A stretch of DNA of 64,000 nucleotides from Telmatospirillum sp. J64-1 (GCF_006980715.1 NZ_SBHN01000019.1:50496-114495); one strand, 5' to 3'. Shown: positions 1 to 11,847, counted from the stretch's first letter. Translations and numbers: made by a program. Notes: generated by a model from the sequence alone, not told the origin.

Positions 1-2549
1 AGACTGGTCAGGGTCGAACCACCGGCCGCCACACCGCTGGCGCGCAGGATGGCGGTCGCTTGGGGCGAGTCGCCGCTCAGGTTCCCGGCATCCACCCGCG
101 CTTCCAGGCGCGAGACGGCATTCTCGCCCAGGGCGATATCCCGCCCCTCGATGATGATGGCCGCAGCCTGGCCCGGCGCGGGCACCAGCCGCAGGTCGAA
201 GGAGGTCGCACCCGACAAATCCATCTCGGCCAGACGGCCCCAGGGCGCCATATCCCGGATCTCGCCGGTCAGGCGCCCCTCGGCCAGAACTTCCTCCAGC
301 GCCACTCGGACATCGCCGCCGATGGCAGCCCCTCCCGGACCGCGCAGGGACAGATCGCTCAGGACCAGTTCCCCCTCGCCGAAGCTCAGCTGCGTATCGC
401 CATCGATCGTCATGCCGCGCAGTCTGGCCGCCAGTTCCACCCGCCCCGCCACCCGGCCACCGATCTGCGGCAGGTCGAAACGGGCCTGGGCCGACAGGGG
501 CTCGTCATTCATCAGGCCCTCGAATTCGGCGGTGCCGGTCAGGCGCGGCGCATCCAGCGCCCCCATCAGACGGGTGCGGATGGTGATTCGTCCCTGCAAC
601 GGCCCGATCTCCAGCGGCACCGTCTCGGGCAAAGGCTGTTGCGGCGCGACGCCATTGTCCTGAATGGGATCGACCGTCAGGGGCCGTCCGGGAGCGATGG
701 CCGGCACCCGCCCTCCGCCGCCGCCACCTTGCATGGGCTCGACGGCGAAGGGCAGCATTTCGGCGATTTCCAGATCGATCTGCAGGTCGTATTGCTCGCC
801 GACCTGACCATGGACGAGCATCCGCCCGCCCTCGCCGGCCAGCACCACCTGCTCGACCATCACGATTCCGTCCGGCGGCAACAGGACGCGGCCTTCCAGC
901 GTCGGCCTCGGTCCCAGCACCTGGTCGGCGATGGCATTGCCGATGGAGAAATTCTCGGTATTGCCCGAGAAGGCCGCGACCAGATCCGGCCCATGCAGAT
1001 TGCCCGTCACCTGGCCGGTCAACTTCAGGAGGCCGCGCAGCCCTTCCCCTGCGGCGGCTTCTCCTTCCGCAGGCGCCTCGCCCTCGGCGGCGGCGGAGGT
1101 CAGCAGGGCGGCATCACCCTCGGCGCGCAGGTCGATCTGCGTCTTCAGGCCCCAATCCTCCAACACGCCCGATGCCGCAAGGGCCAGGGCGGCGGCCTGG
1201 GCGCTGACCTCCTCGATTTCCACCCGTCCCGTCTCGGGCGACAAGCGCCCCACGGTACGCAGGTCCAGCCGGTCGCCCAGGGGGCCCAACTCGCCCTCGA
1301 CCGTGGCCGGGCCGTGGATGGCGGCATCCATGCGCAGGCTTATCCACTCAGCCACGGCGACGGCGAAATTGCTTTCGATGGAACGCCAGCGCAACGCGGC
1401 GGCTCCGCCCTCGCCCGCTTCCAGGCGTCCTTCCAGATTGGGCTCGGCCGGAGTGCCCCCCAAATGACCGGCGAAGGACAGCGGCCCCATCATCTCGACA
1501 CCGGCAAGACCGGCCAAGGCCGCCAGTTCGGGAACACGGGCGGAAAGGTCCAGCGTCATTTCCTCGTCGCGCAGATGCCCCGATGCCTGGGCGGACAATG
1601 CCTCGCCCGCGACACGCAAGTCACGGATCAGCCAGTCGCCTTCGTTCAGGCTGGCATCCAGGGCGAATGTCACCCCTTCCGGAGCCAGGGCCCGATAATC
1701 CTGACCGACGCAAGAGAGATCGAGCAGGCCGTCGGCGCGCACGCCCAGGGCATCGCCCAACGCCAGGCCGATATCGGCCCCCAGGCATTGCCGCTGCGCC
1801 GCGACCATGTCCAGCCGCCCCTGCCAGTCCGACAGCGGTCCCTCGCCACGCAGGGTAACGGCAGGCTCCGGCATGTCCTCCAGCCCCGCCACGGCCATCA
1901 GCAGCGCCCCGGCATGGCGGTCCATCCGCATGTCCACGCCCAGATGGTTGCGGGTCTCGTCGTAATCGAGGACCAGACCCGCCCGGGCCGGCCTGCCGTC
2001 GATGCGGCGCAGGTCGAGATCGGTCGAAGCGGCACCATTGGCCAAGCGCAGATTGCCGTCCAGCGCCAGGGCGGCGGCCTCGCCCGCCACGCCCTCGTCC
2101 AGATGGATCACCGCCTGAATGCGCCGCACATCCACGTCCACCGGCAGGTCGGGCAAGCGTGGCAGGCCTTCCCGTTCCTCTTGCGGACGCTCTTCCGTCT
2201 CGGGCAGGCGAGAAATCCGGATGGATTTGGCTTCCAGGTTGTCGACGATCAGATCGCGCCGCAGCAGGGCCGACGGCGACCAGACCAGGGCCAGGCCCCG
2301 GGCGTCCAGCCACACCCCCTCCCTGTCGGCCATGCTCAGCCTGTCGATCCGCGCCTGGAAGGGCCAGGAGAGGCTGAAGCCCTCGACCTCGGCGTCTCCA
2401 TCCTCTCCGGCCAAGGCCGAAGCGATACGCGCCGTCAGCCATTTCCCGCCCGTTTCGGAATGGATGAAGGCCGTCGCACCGGCGATCAGCACCACCAGCG
2501 CGACGACGATGCCTACGGCGATGCGTACAGCCAATGCGGAACGTGTCAT
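1..2549 (-). CDS. tamB: TamB-like translocation and assembly module protein (partial, runs off the left edge)
   Basis: An open minus-strand frame starts at the ATG at 2549 and stays open to base 1, giving about 849 N-terminal residues without a stop. The protein opens MTRSALAVRIAVGIVV and has one hydrophobic anchor (about residues 7-29). A long region rich in beta-strand-like repeats follows (many L-x-G-x-L units), as expected for the AsmA/TamB periplasmic bridge. It starts 25 bp after the tamA stop on the same strand, the usual tamA-tamB operon. TamB is known to form an inner-to-outer membrane conduit working with TamA in outer-membrane protein insertion and lipid transport. The conserved C-terminal TamB domain lies outside the window, so the name rests on architecture and on tamA. 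The long open frames on the opposite strand are shadows. Confidence 0.85.
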   Translation of the reverse strand, partial: MTRSALAVRIAVGIVVALVVLIAGATAFIHSETGGKWLTARIASALAGEDGDAEVEGFSLSWPFQARIDRLSMADREGVWLDARGLALVWSPSALLRRDLIVDNLEAKSIRISRLPETEERPQEEREGLPRLPDLPVDVDVRRIQAVIHLDEGVAGEAAALALDGNLRLANGAASTDLDLRRIDGRPARAGLVLDYDETRNHLGVDMRMDRHAGALLMAVAGLEDMPEPAVTLRGEGPLSDWQGRLDMVAAQRQCLGADIGLALGDALGVRADGLLDLSCVGQDYRALAPEGVTFALDASLNEGDWLIRDLRVAGEALSAQASGHLRDEEMTLDLSARVPELAALAGLAGVEMMGPLSFAGHLGGTPAEPNLEGRLEAGEGGAAALRWRSIESNFAVAVAEWISLRMDAAIHGPATVEGELGPLGDRLDLRTVGRLSPETGRVEIEEVSAQAAALALAASGVLEDWGLKTQIDLRAEGDAALLTSAAAEGEAPAEGEAAAGEGLRGLLKLTGQVTGNLHGPDLVAAFSGNTENFSIGNAIADQVLGPRPTLEGRVLLPPDGIVMVEQVVLAGEGGRMLVHGQVGEQYDLQIDLEIAEMLPFAVEPMQGGGGGGRVPAIAPGRPLTVDPIQDNGVAPQQPLPETVPLEIGPLQGRITIRTRLMGALDAPRLTGTAEFEGLMNDEPLSAQARFDLPQIGGRVAGRVELAARLRGMTIDGDTQLSFGEGELVLSDLSLRGPGGAAIGGDVRVALEEVLAEGRLTGEIRDMAPWGRLAEMDLSGATSFDLRLVPAPGQAAAIIIEGRDIALGENAVSRLEARVDAGNLSGDSPQATAILRASGVAAGGSTLTS

Positions 2550-2574
2550 AGAACGTAATGTAGGAGAAAATCGC

Positions 2575-4368
2575 TTAGAATGCCTGCCCCAAACTCAAAT
2601 AAATCTGGAAGGCATCATCCTGGGAACGGCGATTGAGAGGCACGGCCACATCGGCGCGGACAGGCCCGAAAGGCGTGTAGTAGCGCAGCCCCAAACCCGC
2701 TCCCCAGAACAGGCGCTCGCCGAGGTCCGGATAAGTGTCGACATAGGAACTGCCCGCCTCGACAAAGGGCACCACGCCCCAATTCTCGCCGAAGCGCATG
2801 CGCAATTCGCTGCCGAAGGCCAGCATGGAGCGGCCGCCGATCGGATCGCCCGACGCGTTCAGGGGACCGGCCATCTGGTAGCCATAGCCCCGCACCGAGC
2901 CGCCGCCGCCGACATAGAAGCGGCGATCCGCCGGAATATCGGTATGCCCCGCCCCCAGGATCGTGCCCACCGAGGCCCAGCCGGCCAGCACATAGCGGCT
3001 GTCCTGGTCCAGCGAGAGATAGACGCTGTCGGCGAGTTCCAGGCGGTGGAAACTGGTGGTCGAGCCCAGGATGTCCACGAAGGGCTGATAGCGTATCGAG
3101 AAGCGCCCGCCCTGCGTCGGGTTCAGGAAGTCATCCGTGGTATCGCGCCGCGCCTCGGTCGGAAAGGAAACCAGGGTGAAGTCCTGAGTCTCGTCGGTGA
3201 CCGAATCGGTCTGGCGGGTATATTCGATCTGGACACCGCCGACCAGCGTCCACTGATCCGACGCCACCCATTCATAGGCCCCGCCGATCCCGATGGTCCG
3301 GGTTTCGTAGGCGTCGGTATTCTGCTGTTCGAGGACGAAGGTCGCCAGCAGGTTCTGGTTCCGCGCGAACAGGTCGGGCTTGCGGAAGGCGGCATCGAAG
3401 CCGGTGCGGATCTCGCTGTAGCGGGCCGCCAGGTCCAGCCGCTCGGCCACGCCGAACAGGTTGCGGTGCTGCCAGAAGACCTCGGCATTGGGGCCGATGG
3501 CGGTGGACCAGCCGATGCCGCCGCCGATGGTGCGATGGGGACGTTCGGTGACGGAGACCGCAACCGGCAACCGCCCTTCCTCGTCCATCTCTCGGCCCGC
3601 ATCCACCCGCACCGCCGCGAACAGCCCGGTCTGCGCCAGCACCTGACGGGTTTCTTCCAGCTTGTCGCTTTGCCAGGCTTCGTTTTCCTCGAAGGTCAGG
3701 CGGCGGCGCACATAGATCGGCGCCACATCGGTGGTGCCGGAAATCGTCGCCTCGCCGAAGCGGGCGAAGGGACCGGTATCGATGGTCAAGTCGACGGTCA
3801 GGGTGTTGGTGGCGAAATCCGCCACCGCGCGGCGGTCGAGAACCCGGGCCAGGGGATAGGAATGGCGGCCAAGTTCCTCGATCAGCCGGGTCTGGGCGGC
3901 GACGATATCGGCGGCAATGGCACGCGACCCCAGGTTCAGCCCCAAGGCATCAAGGAGAATGGTGATCGGCTGGGCGGTGGGATCGGGATTGCGCGTATGG
4001 ACGTTATAGGCCGTCAGGATGAAAGGCGGCCCCAGTTCCACATCGATGGTCACGTTCACCGGCGAGGCCGACTCGTCGATGGCGACGGAGACGGTCCCGG
4101 CGTAATAGCCCTGGCTGCTCAGCACATCGAGCAGGCGCTCCTCGTCCTCCTCGGCGCGGCGGCGCAAGGCGATCATGCTGGGCGGCGGACGGTCGGCCAG
4201 CCCCACCAGCCGGGAATTCTGCTCGATGGTCTCGAGCAATTCCTCCCCGACTCCGCGGATATGGACATGATACGGCACGTCCTGCGCCAGCGCCGGAGAG
4301 ACGGCGAAGGCCAGCACGAGAAAGGCGAGAAGGGCGCGAATAAGAGGCATCGCCCTGCTATTTAGCAT
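2575..4368 (-). CDS. tamA: Autotransporter/outer-membrane assembly protein TamA (Omp85 family)
   Basis: 597 residues from the ATG at 4368. A second ATG at 4350 (MPLIRALLAFLVLAFAV) gives a cleaner signal peptide ending at ALAQ and may be the true start. POTRA-type segments fill roughly residues 30-290, with YYAGTVSVAID and the FGEATISGT strand typical of TamA POTRA domains. The C-terminal half is a 16-stranded Omp85 barrel containing YVGGGGSVRGYGYQ, the conserved VRGY element, and ends in Phe as outer-membrane barrels do (LSLGQAF). TamA works with the inner-membrane-anchored TamB, encoded immediately downstream, to assemble a subset of outer-membrane proteins. Length and domain order are normal. 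The identification is strong. Only the choice between the two start codons is open. Confidence 0.92.
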   Translation of the reverse strand: MLNSRAMPLIRALLAFLVLAFAVSPALAQDVPYHVHIRGVGEELLETIEQNSRLVGLADRPPPSMIALRRRAEEDEERLLDVLSSQGYYAGTVSVAIDESASPVNVTIDVELGPPFILTAYNVHTRNPDPTAQPITILLDALGLNLGSRAIAADIVAAQTRLIEELGRHSYPLARVLDRRAVADFATNTLTVDLTIDTGPFARFGEATISGTTDVAPIYVRRRLTFEENEAWQSDKLEETRQVLAQTGLFAAVRVDAGREMDEEGRLPVAVSVTERPHRTIGGGIGWSTAIGPNAEVFWQHRNLFGVAERLDLAARYSEIRTGFDAAFRKPDLFARNQNLLATFVLEQQNTDAYETRTIGIGGAYEWVASDQWTLVGGVQIEYTRQTDSVTDETQDFTLVSFPTEARRDTTDDFLNPTQGGRFSIRYQPFVDILGSTTSFHRLELADSVYLSLDQDSRYVLAGWASVGTILGAGHTDIPADRRFYVGGGGSVRGYGYQMAGPLNASGDPIGGRSMLAFGSELRMRFGENWGVVPFVEAGSSYVDTYPDLGERLFWGAGLGLRYYTPFGPVRADVAVPLNRRSQDDAFQIYLSLGQAF

Positions 4369-4436
4369 CGCTTTCCCGCCAGCCCAAGTGCGCTAGCGGT
4401 ATGCCTTGCCTTTTGGCGAGGAAGGCTTGCCGCGGC

Positions 4437-5678
4437 TCAGCGCCGTGCGGGAGAACCGGTCTGCGGCTGCGGGGGAAGAGTCCAGCGCAAGGCACAGCGT
4501 TCCGCTTGGGGATCGCGCCAGCCCGCTGCGACGACACTGCGCATTTCGTTAACGATCTTGCCCTGCTCGTTGCGGACCACCTGGCGCAGATACCAGTCCT
4601 GCACCGGCTGATGGTTGCTGTCGAAGCGGAAGTTTCCCCGTACCGAGGCGAAATCGGCGCGGCGCAAGGCGGTGCGGAACGCCTCGACATTGCGCATCTG
4701 GCCATTGATCGAGCGCACCGCCGTCTCGATCAGCATGGCGGTGTCGTAGCCCACCGCGGCCATGGAGGACGGCAGGCGGCTGTACTGGCTTTCGAAATCG
4801 GTGATGAACTTCTGATTGGACGGGTATTCGAGATTGCGTGCCCACGGCCCCAGGTCGTAGATGTCCAGCGCCGCATCGCCCATCGCCGGCAAGGTGGTTC
4901 TGTCGAAGGTCGTCCAGGTGCCGAAAAGCGGCAAGATATCGCGCAAACCGGCCCGATAATACTGGCGCACCAGTTCGACCGCCTGGCCGCCGCCATGGAC
5001 GGTATAGACGGCTTCGGGATTGGCTTGGCGCAAGGCCCGCAATTCCTGGCCGAACTCCATCTGGCCGCGCCGGGTCACGACCGTATCGGCCAAATCGCCG
5101 GTATAACCGCGCCGGAAGGCGGCGAGATGGGTCTCGCCGCGTACATTGTCGGGGGCCAGCAGATAGACGTTGCGGTACCCCTGGCCCTGGAGGAACCGCC
5201 CCATGATCTCGTCGGCGGCACCGATCCGGCCGAGCATGCCGAACAGGAAGGGATTGCAGCCTTCCCCGGCGACTTCCTCCGAGACGTGGTTGGCGACCAG
5301 GACGAAGCGTTCATAGGCCGCCGCGACTTCCAGGATCGCCGGCAAGGTCGCCGGGTCGCCGCCCGCGACGATGATGTCGGCGGCATCCCGCTCGATCAGC
5401 CGCCGCACGGCCTGGGCCGCAACCTCGGGGTCCGAGCGGTCGTCGGCCGCGATCAGTTCGGCATCCATGCCGCCCAGACGGTCCTGCAATTGCCGCAGGC
5501 CCAGCCGCAGGCCGTCATAGATGTCCTGGCTGTAAATGCCCGACGTCCCGCCAAGGCCGGAAACGAAGCCGATGATCACCATGTGGTCTTCGGGCAGGGT
5601 CAGGACCGGCTGCGCCCGCGCCGAGGGCGCGGCGGCGGCAAGCATCACTCCAAGCAGCACACCGAACAGCCGGACCAT
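4437..5678 (-). CDS. Periplasmic substrate-binding protein, branched-chain amino acid (LivJ/Peripla_BP_6) type, orphan
   Basis: 413 residues with a Sec signal peptide (MVRLFGVLLGVMLAAAAPSARA). A type I periplasmic-binding fold follows: the opening strand VIIGFVSGLGG, the helix YDGLRLGLRQLQ, VAAQAVRRLIERDAADIIVAG, and a C-terminal lobe with VGYDTAMLIETAVRSI. These are the landmarks of the LivJ/AmiC/UrtA group. No permease or ATPase gene lies nearby. It begins 6 bp after the tex stop and lies 68 bp upstream of tamA, so it is probably cotranscribed in a tex-BP-tamAB run. The ligand cannot be predicted. Such orphans can be sensory or penicillin-binding-protein-activator-like (LpoA-like) rather than transport components, and the neighbourhood with an outer-membrane assembly operon makes that worth considering. 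A transport role is not supported here. Confidence 0.8.
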   Translation of the reverse strand: MVRLFGVLLGVMLAAAAPSARAQPVLTLPEDHMVIIGFVSGLGGTSGIYSQDIYDGLRLGLRQLQDRLGGMDAELIAADDRSDPEVAAQAVRRLIERDAADIIVAGGDPATLPAILEVAAAYERFVLVANHVSEEVAGEGCNPFLFGMLGRIGAADEIMGRFLQGQGYRNVYLLAPDNVRGETHLAAFRRGYTGDLADTVVTRRGQMEFGQELRALRQANPEAVYTVHGGGQAVELVRQYYRAGLRDILPLFGTWTTFDRTTLPAMGDAALDIYDLGPWARNLEYPSNQKFITDFESQYSRLPSSMAAVGYDTAMLIETAVRSINGQMRNVEAFRTALRRADFASVRGNFRFDSNHQPVQDWYLRQVVRNEQGKIVNEMRSVVAAGWRDPQAERCALRWTLPPQPQTGSPARR

Positions 5679-5684
5679 GGACGA

Positions 5685-8024
<2,340 letters not shown>

Positions 8025-8458
8025 GAACGTCCTGTCTTGGAATCGTGAACGCGTTGAGCGAGCCAAAGGCTTTACCCCATCCGGCCTAGGCTGTGCCAGT
8101 CCCTTCGACATCGATGGAAGCAATGATGGGGAGGATGGGCTGGCACTGCCATGATCATGCCACTTTTCAGAGGCAGGACTGCCAACTAAAGCATTACAGG
8201 TACTCGACTTGTCGTGACGGTTTCGATATATTTGGCTCCATTCGCCGACACTCCCGGCCACGCCTTTCCGCGCGCGGGCTTGCTGTCGTGGCGATGTCAT
8301 TCGCAAGAAGGTTTCTCCGCCGGATTAGGGTCAGACCGGCGCAATCCACGGAAAAACAGCAAACGGATACAAGCCGGCGCAGAAATGCGTACGGCCTTTA
8401 TTCATATTTACACCCCCGAGGGCACTCCTCACCTCTCCGCTTTTACCTGGTAGAATCG
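8025..8458. other. 434-bp divergent intergenic region between tex and the glucan synthase
   Basis: This gap separates the divergently transcribed tex (minus) and glucan synthase (plus) genes and must hold both promoters. Base composition becomes lower in GC between about 8160 and 8460. I see no convincing gene, RNA or strong sigma-70 promoter. The short open frames here have no credible ribosome-binding sites or protein-like composition. Confidence 0.5.
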
Positions 8459-11071
8459 ATGCGACTTTCAGGCGTTTTAGTTCTGATCGTGATCGTCCTG
8501 GGCAATATCGGCGTCTGGGCCTGGATGAACCGGCCCCATTCCGACCTGCCCTGGTCCGGCACCATCCGCGGCGTGTCCTTCGCTCCCTACCAGCGGCATC
8601 ACAACCCGCTGGAAAACATCCTGCCGACGCCGGAAGAGATCGACTCCGACCTGCGTCTCCTGGCGGGCAAGGTCGATTCCGTGCGTCTCTACACCGCGCT
8701 GGAGGGCATGGAAGTCGTGCCCGAACTGGCGGCGAAATACGGCATGCGCGTCAATGCGGGGGCCTGGATCGACGACCGCCTGGGCAAGAACGAAGCGGAA
8801 ATCACCACCTTGCTGCGCATGGTGCGCAACAACCCCAATATCGACCGGGTGATCGTCGGCAACGAGGCCCTGCATCGCGGCGACGTCACGCCGGCCCAGA
8901 TCGCCCGCTACATCCGCAAGGTGCGCGAGAAGGTCAGCGTGCCGGTCTCGACCGCCGAGCCGTCCTATATCTGGCTGGAATATCCCGAACTGGCGCGCGA
9001 GGTGGATTACATCGCCATCCACATCCTGCCCTATTGGGAAGGCGTGCCGGTCGAACATGCGGTGGACTTCCTGCTCGGCCAGTATCACGAAATCCAGCGC
9101 CGCTTCCCCGATAAGCCGGTGGTCATCACCGAAGTGGGCTGGCCGAGCGCGGGCAAGAGCCGCATGCAGGCCGAACCCTCGCTGGTCAACCAGGCCCTGT
9201 TCCTGCGCCGCTTCCTGAACGTCGCCGCGCTCGAGAACATCGACTACAACATCATCGAAGCCTTCGACCAGCCCTGGAAGAAGGAGATCGAATGGTCGGT
9301 CGGCGCCCATTGGGGCATGCTGGATGCCGACCGCAATGCCAAATTCTCCTGGGTCGGCCCGGTCATCGAATTCAAGGAATGGCCGCTCCAGGCCGGTGCC
9401 GCGACCATCCTGGCCCTCCTGCCGGTCATCTTCTTCCTTTATAAGTGGAACGACCTGCGGCCGGGAGGACGCATCTTCTTCGCCCTTCTCGTGCAGTTCG
9501 CCGCCTCGCTGGTGATCTGGTCCATGTCCATGCCGGTCATCCGCGACACCGCCCCGGCCACGGAACTGATGGTCCTGGTGCTGATCCCATCCCAGATCAT
9601 GCTGCTGCTGGTGGTGCTGATCTCGGGCCTGGAACTGACCGAGCTGACCTGGACGCGCAATCCGCGCCGCCGCTTCCAGCCGCTGCCGCCCGAGGCCGCC
9701 AAGCGCTTCCCAAAGGTCTCGCTGCACCTGCCCATCTGCAACGAGCCGCCGCATATGGTGAAGCTGACGCTGGACAGCCTAGCGAAGCTCGACTACCCGA
9801 ATTTCGAGGTCCTGGTTCTCGACAACAACACCCGCGACCCCGAAACCTGGAAGCCGGTGCAGGAATATTGCGAGCAACTGGGCGACCGCTTCCGCTTCTT
9901 CACCCTGGGCAAGTGGCCGGGCTTCAAGGCCGGCGCGCTGAATTTCGGCCTGACCCAGACCGCCCCCGACGCCGAGGTGGTGGGCCTGATCGACGCCGAT
10001 TACGTGGTGGACAAGAACTGGCTGCGCTCGCTGATCCCCTATTTCGAGAACGAGAAAGTGGGTTGGGTGCAGGCGCCCCAGGATCACCGCGAATGGGAAG
10101 ACCATCCCTTCAAGGAAATGATCAACTGGGAATATGCCGGCTTCTTCCATATCGGCATGGTGGCGCGCAACGAGGCCAACGCCATCATCCAGCACGGCAC
10201 CATGACCCTGATCCGCAAGGAAGCGCTGGTCGATACCGGGCGCTGGGCGGAATGGTGCATCTGCGAGGACGCCGAGCTGGGCCTGCGCCTGCTCAAGCAC
10301 GGCTACGACTCGGTCTATGTCGAGCACAGCTTCGGCCACGGCCTGACGCCCGATACCTTCCTGGCCTATAAGAAGCAGCGCTTCCGCTGGGCCTATGGCG
10401 GGGTGCAGATCCTGAAGGGCCACTGGAAGGCGCTGATGCCCTTCCGCAAGAGCGGCCTCAGCGCGGCGCAGAAATATCACTTCGTCGCAGGCTGGCTGCC
10501 CTGGTTCGCCGATGCCTTCTATCTAGCCTTCACCCTGCTCAGCCTGTTCTGGGCCGCGGGCCTGGTGCTGGCGCCCCGCTACTTCGACTTCCCGCTGGCG
10601 ACCTTCGTCCTGCCCACGGTGGGCGTCTTCGTCGCCAAGCTGATCCACCACCTGTTCCTCTATTCCACCCGCGTCAAATGCACGTGGAAACAGCGGCTTG
10701 GGTCGGCGGTCGCGGGGATGGGCCTGACCTATTCCGTCGCCCTGGCGATGTGGCAGGGCATCTTCACCAAGTCCACGCCCTTCTTCCGCACGCCCAAATG
10801 CGAGAACAAGGCGGCCCTGACCCAGGGCTTCCTGATGGCCCGCTCGGAAACGCTGCTGATGCTGGGCCAGTGGCTTGCCGCAGGCGCGGTGCTGGCCTCC
10901 TATGGCTGGCACGATCCCGATGCCCGCATCTGGGCGCTGGTGATGGTGGTTCAATCCACGCCCTTCCTGGCAGCCCTGATCACCTCGATGATCAGCGCCC
11001 TACCCTCCCGTTCGGAGCGCGAGGCCAAGCGCGACAAGAAGAAGCGCGGAAACCTGGTTCCGGCCGAATAA
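8459..11071 (+). CDS. Fused GH17-GT2 beta-glucan synthase, NdvB-like membrane glycosyltransferase
   Basis: 870 residues from the ATG at 8459. An N-terminal membrane segment (SGVLVLIVIVLGNIGVWAW) is followed by a GH17-type domain (about 35-300) with the acid/base Glu in VIVGNEAL and the nucleophile Glu in VVITEVGWPS. Three membrane helices follow at about 308-400. A processive GT2 domain starts near 419 (LHLPICNEP), with DAD near 511 (GLIDADYVV), the catalytic Asp in CEDAELGLRL near 602 and QRFRW near 640. A C-terminal membrane bundle ends in a Lys/Arg-rich tail. The known relatives are NdvB/NdvC of Bradyrhizobium and NdvB of Pseudomonas, which make cyclic beta-1,3(1,6)-glucans. The GH17 part is thought to transglycosylate or cyclise. 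The product is probably a periplasmic or secreted beta-glucan (inference). A strong terminator follows. Confidence 0.88.
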   Translation: MRLSGVLVLIVIVLGNIGVWAWMNRPHSDLPWSGTIRGVSFAPYQRHHNPLENILPTPEEIDSDLRLLAGKVDSVRLYTALEGMEVVPELAAKYGMRVNAGAWIDDRLGKNEAEITTLLRMVRNNPNIDRVIVGNEALHRGDVTPAQIARYIRKVREKVSVPVSTAEPSYIWLEYPELAREVDYIAIHILPYWEGVPVEHAVDFLLGQYHEIQRRFPDKPVVITEVGWPSAGKSRMQAEPSLVNQALFLRRFLNVAALENIDYNIIEAFDQPWKKEIEWSVGAHWGMLDADRNAKFSWVGPVIEFKEWPLQAGAATILALLPVIFFLYKWNDLRPGGRIFFALLVQFAASLVIWSMSMPVIRDTAPATELMVLVLIPSQIMLLLVVLISGLELTELTWTRNPRRRFQPLPPEAAKRFPKVSLHLPICNEPPHMVKLTLDSLAKLDYPNFEVLVLDNNTRDPETWKPVQEYCEQLGDRFRFFTLGKWPGFKAGALNFGLTQTAPDAEVVGLIDADYVVDKNWLRSLIPYFENEKVGWVQAPQDHREWEDHPFKEMINWEYAGFFHIGMVARNEANAIIQHGTMTLIRKEALVDTGRWAEWCICEDAELGLRLLKHGYDSVYVEHSFGHGLTPDTFLAYKKQRFRWAYGGVQILKGHWKALMPFRKSGLSAAQKYHFVAGWLPWFADAFYLAFTLLSLFWAAGLVLAPRYFDFPLATFVLPTVGVFVAKLIHHLFLYSTRVKCTWKQRLGSAVAGMGLTYSVALAMWQGIFTKSTPFFRTPKCENKAALTQGFLMARSETLLMLGQWLAAGAVLASYGWHDPDARIWALVMVVQSTPFLAALITSMISALPSRSEREAKRDKKKRGNLVPAE

Positions 11072-11075
11072 GCGA

Positions 11076-11109
11076 AAGGCCCGCTGCGAAACGGCGGGCC
11101 TTCTTTTTT
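11076..11109. terminator. Bidirectional rho-independent terminator after the glucan synthase
   Basis: A GC-rich hairpin (AGGCCCGC stem, short loop, GCGGGCCT) followed by a run of T sits between the glucan synthase stop and the convergent PRC-barrel gene. An A-rich stretch on the other side suits both directions. Confidence 0.85.
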
Positions 11110-11121
11110 GGGGGAAAGGGA

Positions 11122-11847
11122 TTAGTTGCCGCTCTGATATTCGGGCATCTGCGAAAGTTCTTCCTGGCTCATGTTGACGATCACCTGGTCGCCGCTGATC
11201 TGGACCTGATCCCAGGGTACCGCCACCTCGCGGCCCCCTATGCCGAGAACGGCGCCTTCCTGCACGACGACAGCGTCGGCCTGGCCTTGCGGCCCGATGA
11301 TGACATCGGTGATCTCACCCAGTTCCTGCCCCTGCTGATCCACGGCCGTCTGCCCGATCATGTCCTGGGCTTCCGGCCTGATCTGCGACATCTGGTCCTG
11401 GAACTGCTGTTGCTGCTGCTGTTCCTGCTGTGCCTGCTGATCCTGGGGCTGTTGTCCGGCTTCCGGCGGCGGAGGCTGTTGTGCCTGCTGATCCGAGGGT
11501 GGCTGCTGCCCGGCTTCCGGCGGTGGGGGTTGCTGCGCCTGCTGATCCGGGGGCGGCTGCTGTCCGGCTTCCGGCGGTGGCTGCTGCGCCTGCTGATCCG
11601 GGGGCGGCTGCTCTCCGGCTTCCGGCGGCGGTGGTTGCTGTGCCTGCTGATCCGGCGGAGGCTGCTGCGCCTGCTGGTCCTCGGGCTGCAGCGCTTGGCC
11701 GAGTGCGTCACGGCCGTGCTGCAACTGCTCCTGCGCGCCCTGTCCGAGCTGCTCCGCAGGCGATTGATTGTCTTGTTGCTGTGCATGGACGCCGCCACCC
11801 GCGAGGGCCAGCGACGTGGCGATCAGTAAGGTATATTTGAAACGCAT
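11122..11847 (-). CDS. Periplasmic PRC-barrel protein with Gln/Pro-rich tandem repeats
   Basis: 241 residues. A signal peptide (MRFKYTLLIATSLALAGGGVHA) precedes a low-complexity region from about residue 57 to 137 built of repeats of the form DQQAQQPPPPEAGQQPP. A poly-Gln stretch follows, then a C-terminal PRC-barrel-like domain (about 165-235) with MIGQTAVDQQGQELGEITDVII and REVAVPWDQVQISGDQVIV, the usual PRC core. PRC-barrel proteins of this type are common, poorly understood periplasmic or envelope proteins, often stress-linked. The repeat region predicts a long flexible linker that could reach through or along peptidoglycan (inference). The gene stands alone, convergent with the glucan synthase. 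Repeat number probably varies between strains. Confidence 0.82.
   Translation of the reverse strand: MRFKYTLLIATSLALAGGGVHAQQQDNQSPAEQLGQGAQEQLQHGRDALGQALQPEDQQAQQPPPDQQAQQPPPPEAGEQPPPDQQAQQPPPEAGQQPPPDQQAQQPPPPEAGQQPPSDQQAQQPPPPEAGQQPQDQQAQQEQQQQQQFQDQMSQIRPEAQDMIGQTAVDQQGQELGEITDVIIGPQGQADAVVVQEGAVLGIGGREVAVPWDQVQISGDQVIVNMSQEELSQMPEYQSGN
11437..11680 (-). repeat. In-gene tandem repeats coding for Gln/Pro-rich units
   Basis: About five imperfect direct repeats of 45-54 bp, each coding on the minus strand for DQQAQQPPPPEAGQQPP or a close variant. Units with PPP or PPPP and with E, Q or S substitutions are visible. Near-identical DNA between units suggests slippage or recombination can change copy number. 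Confidence 0.85.

Noticed and set aside
60..2558. Very long open frame on the plus strand over the left edge
   Set aside because: It is antisense to the tamB frame, has low-complexity His/Gln/Arg-rich composition without domains, and tamB continues the tamA operon with a proper membrane anchor.
11437..11680. Possible CRISPR array from regular repeats
   Set aside because: The repeats are in-frame codons of a Gln/Pro linker with no distinct spacers and no cas genes.
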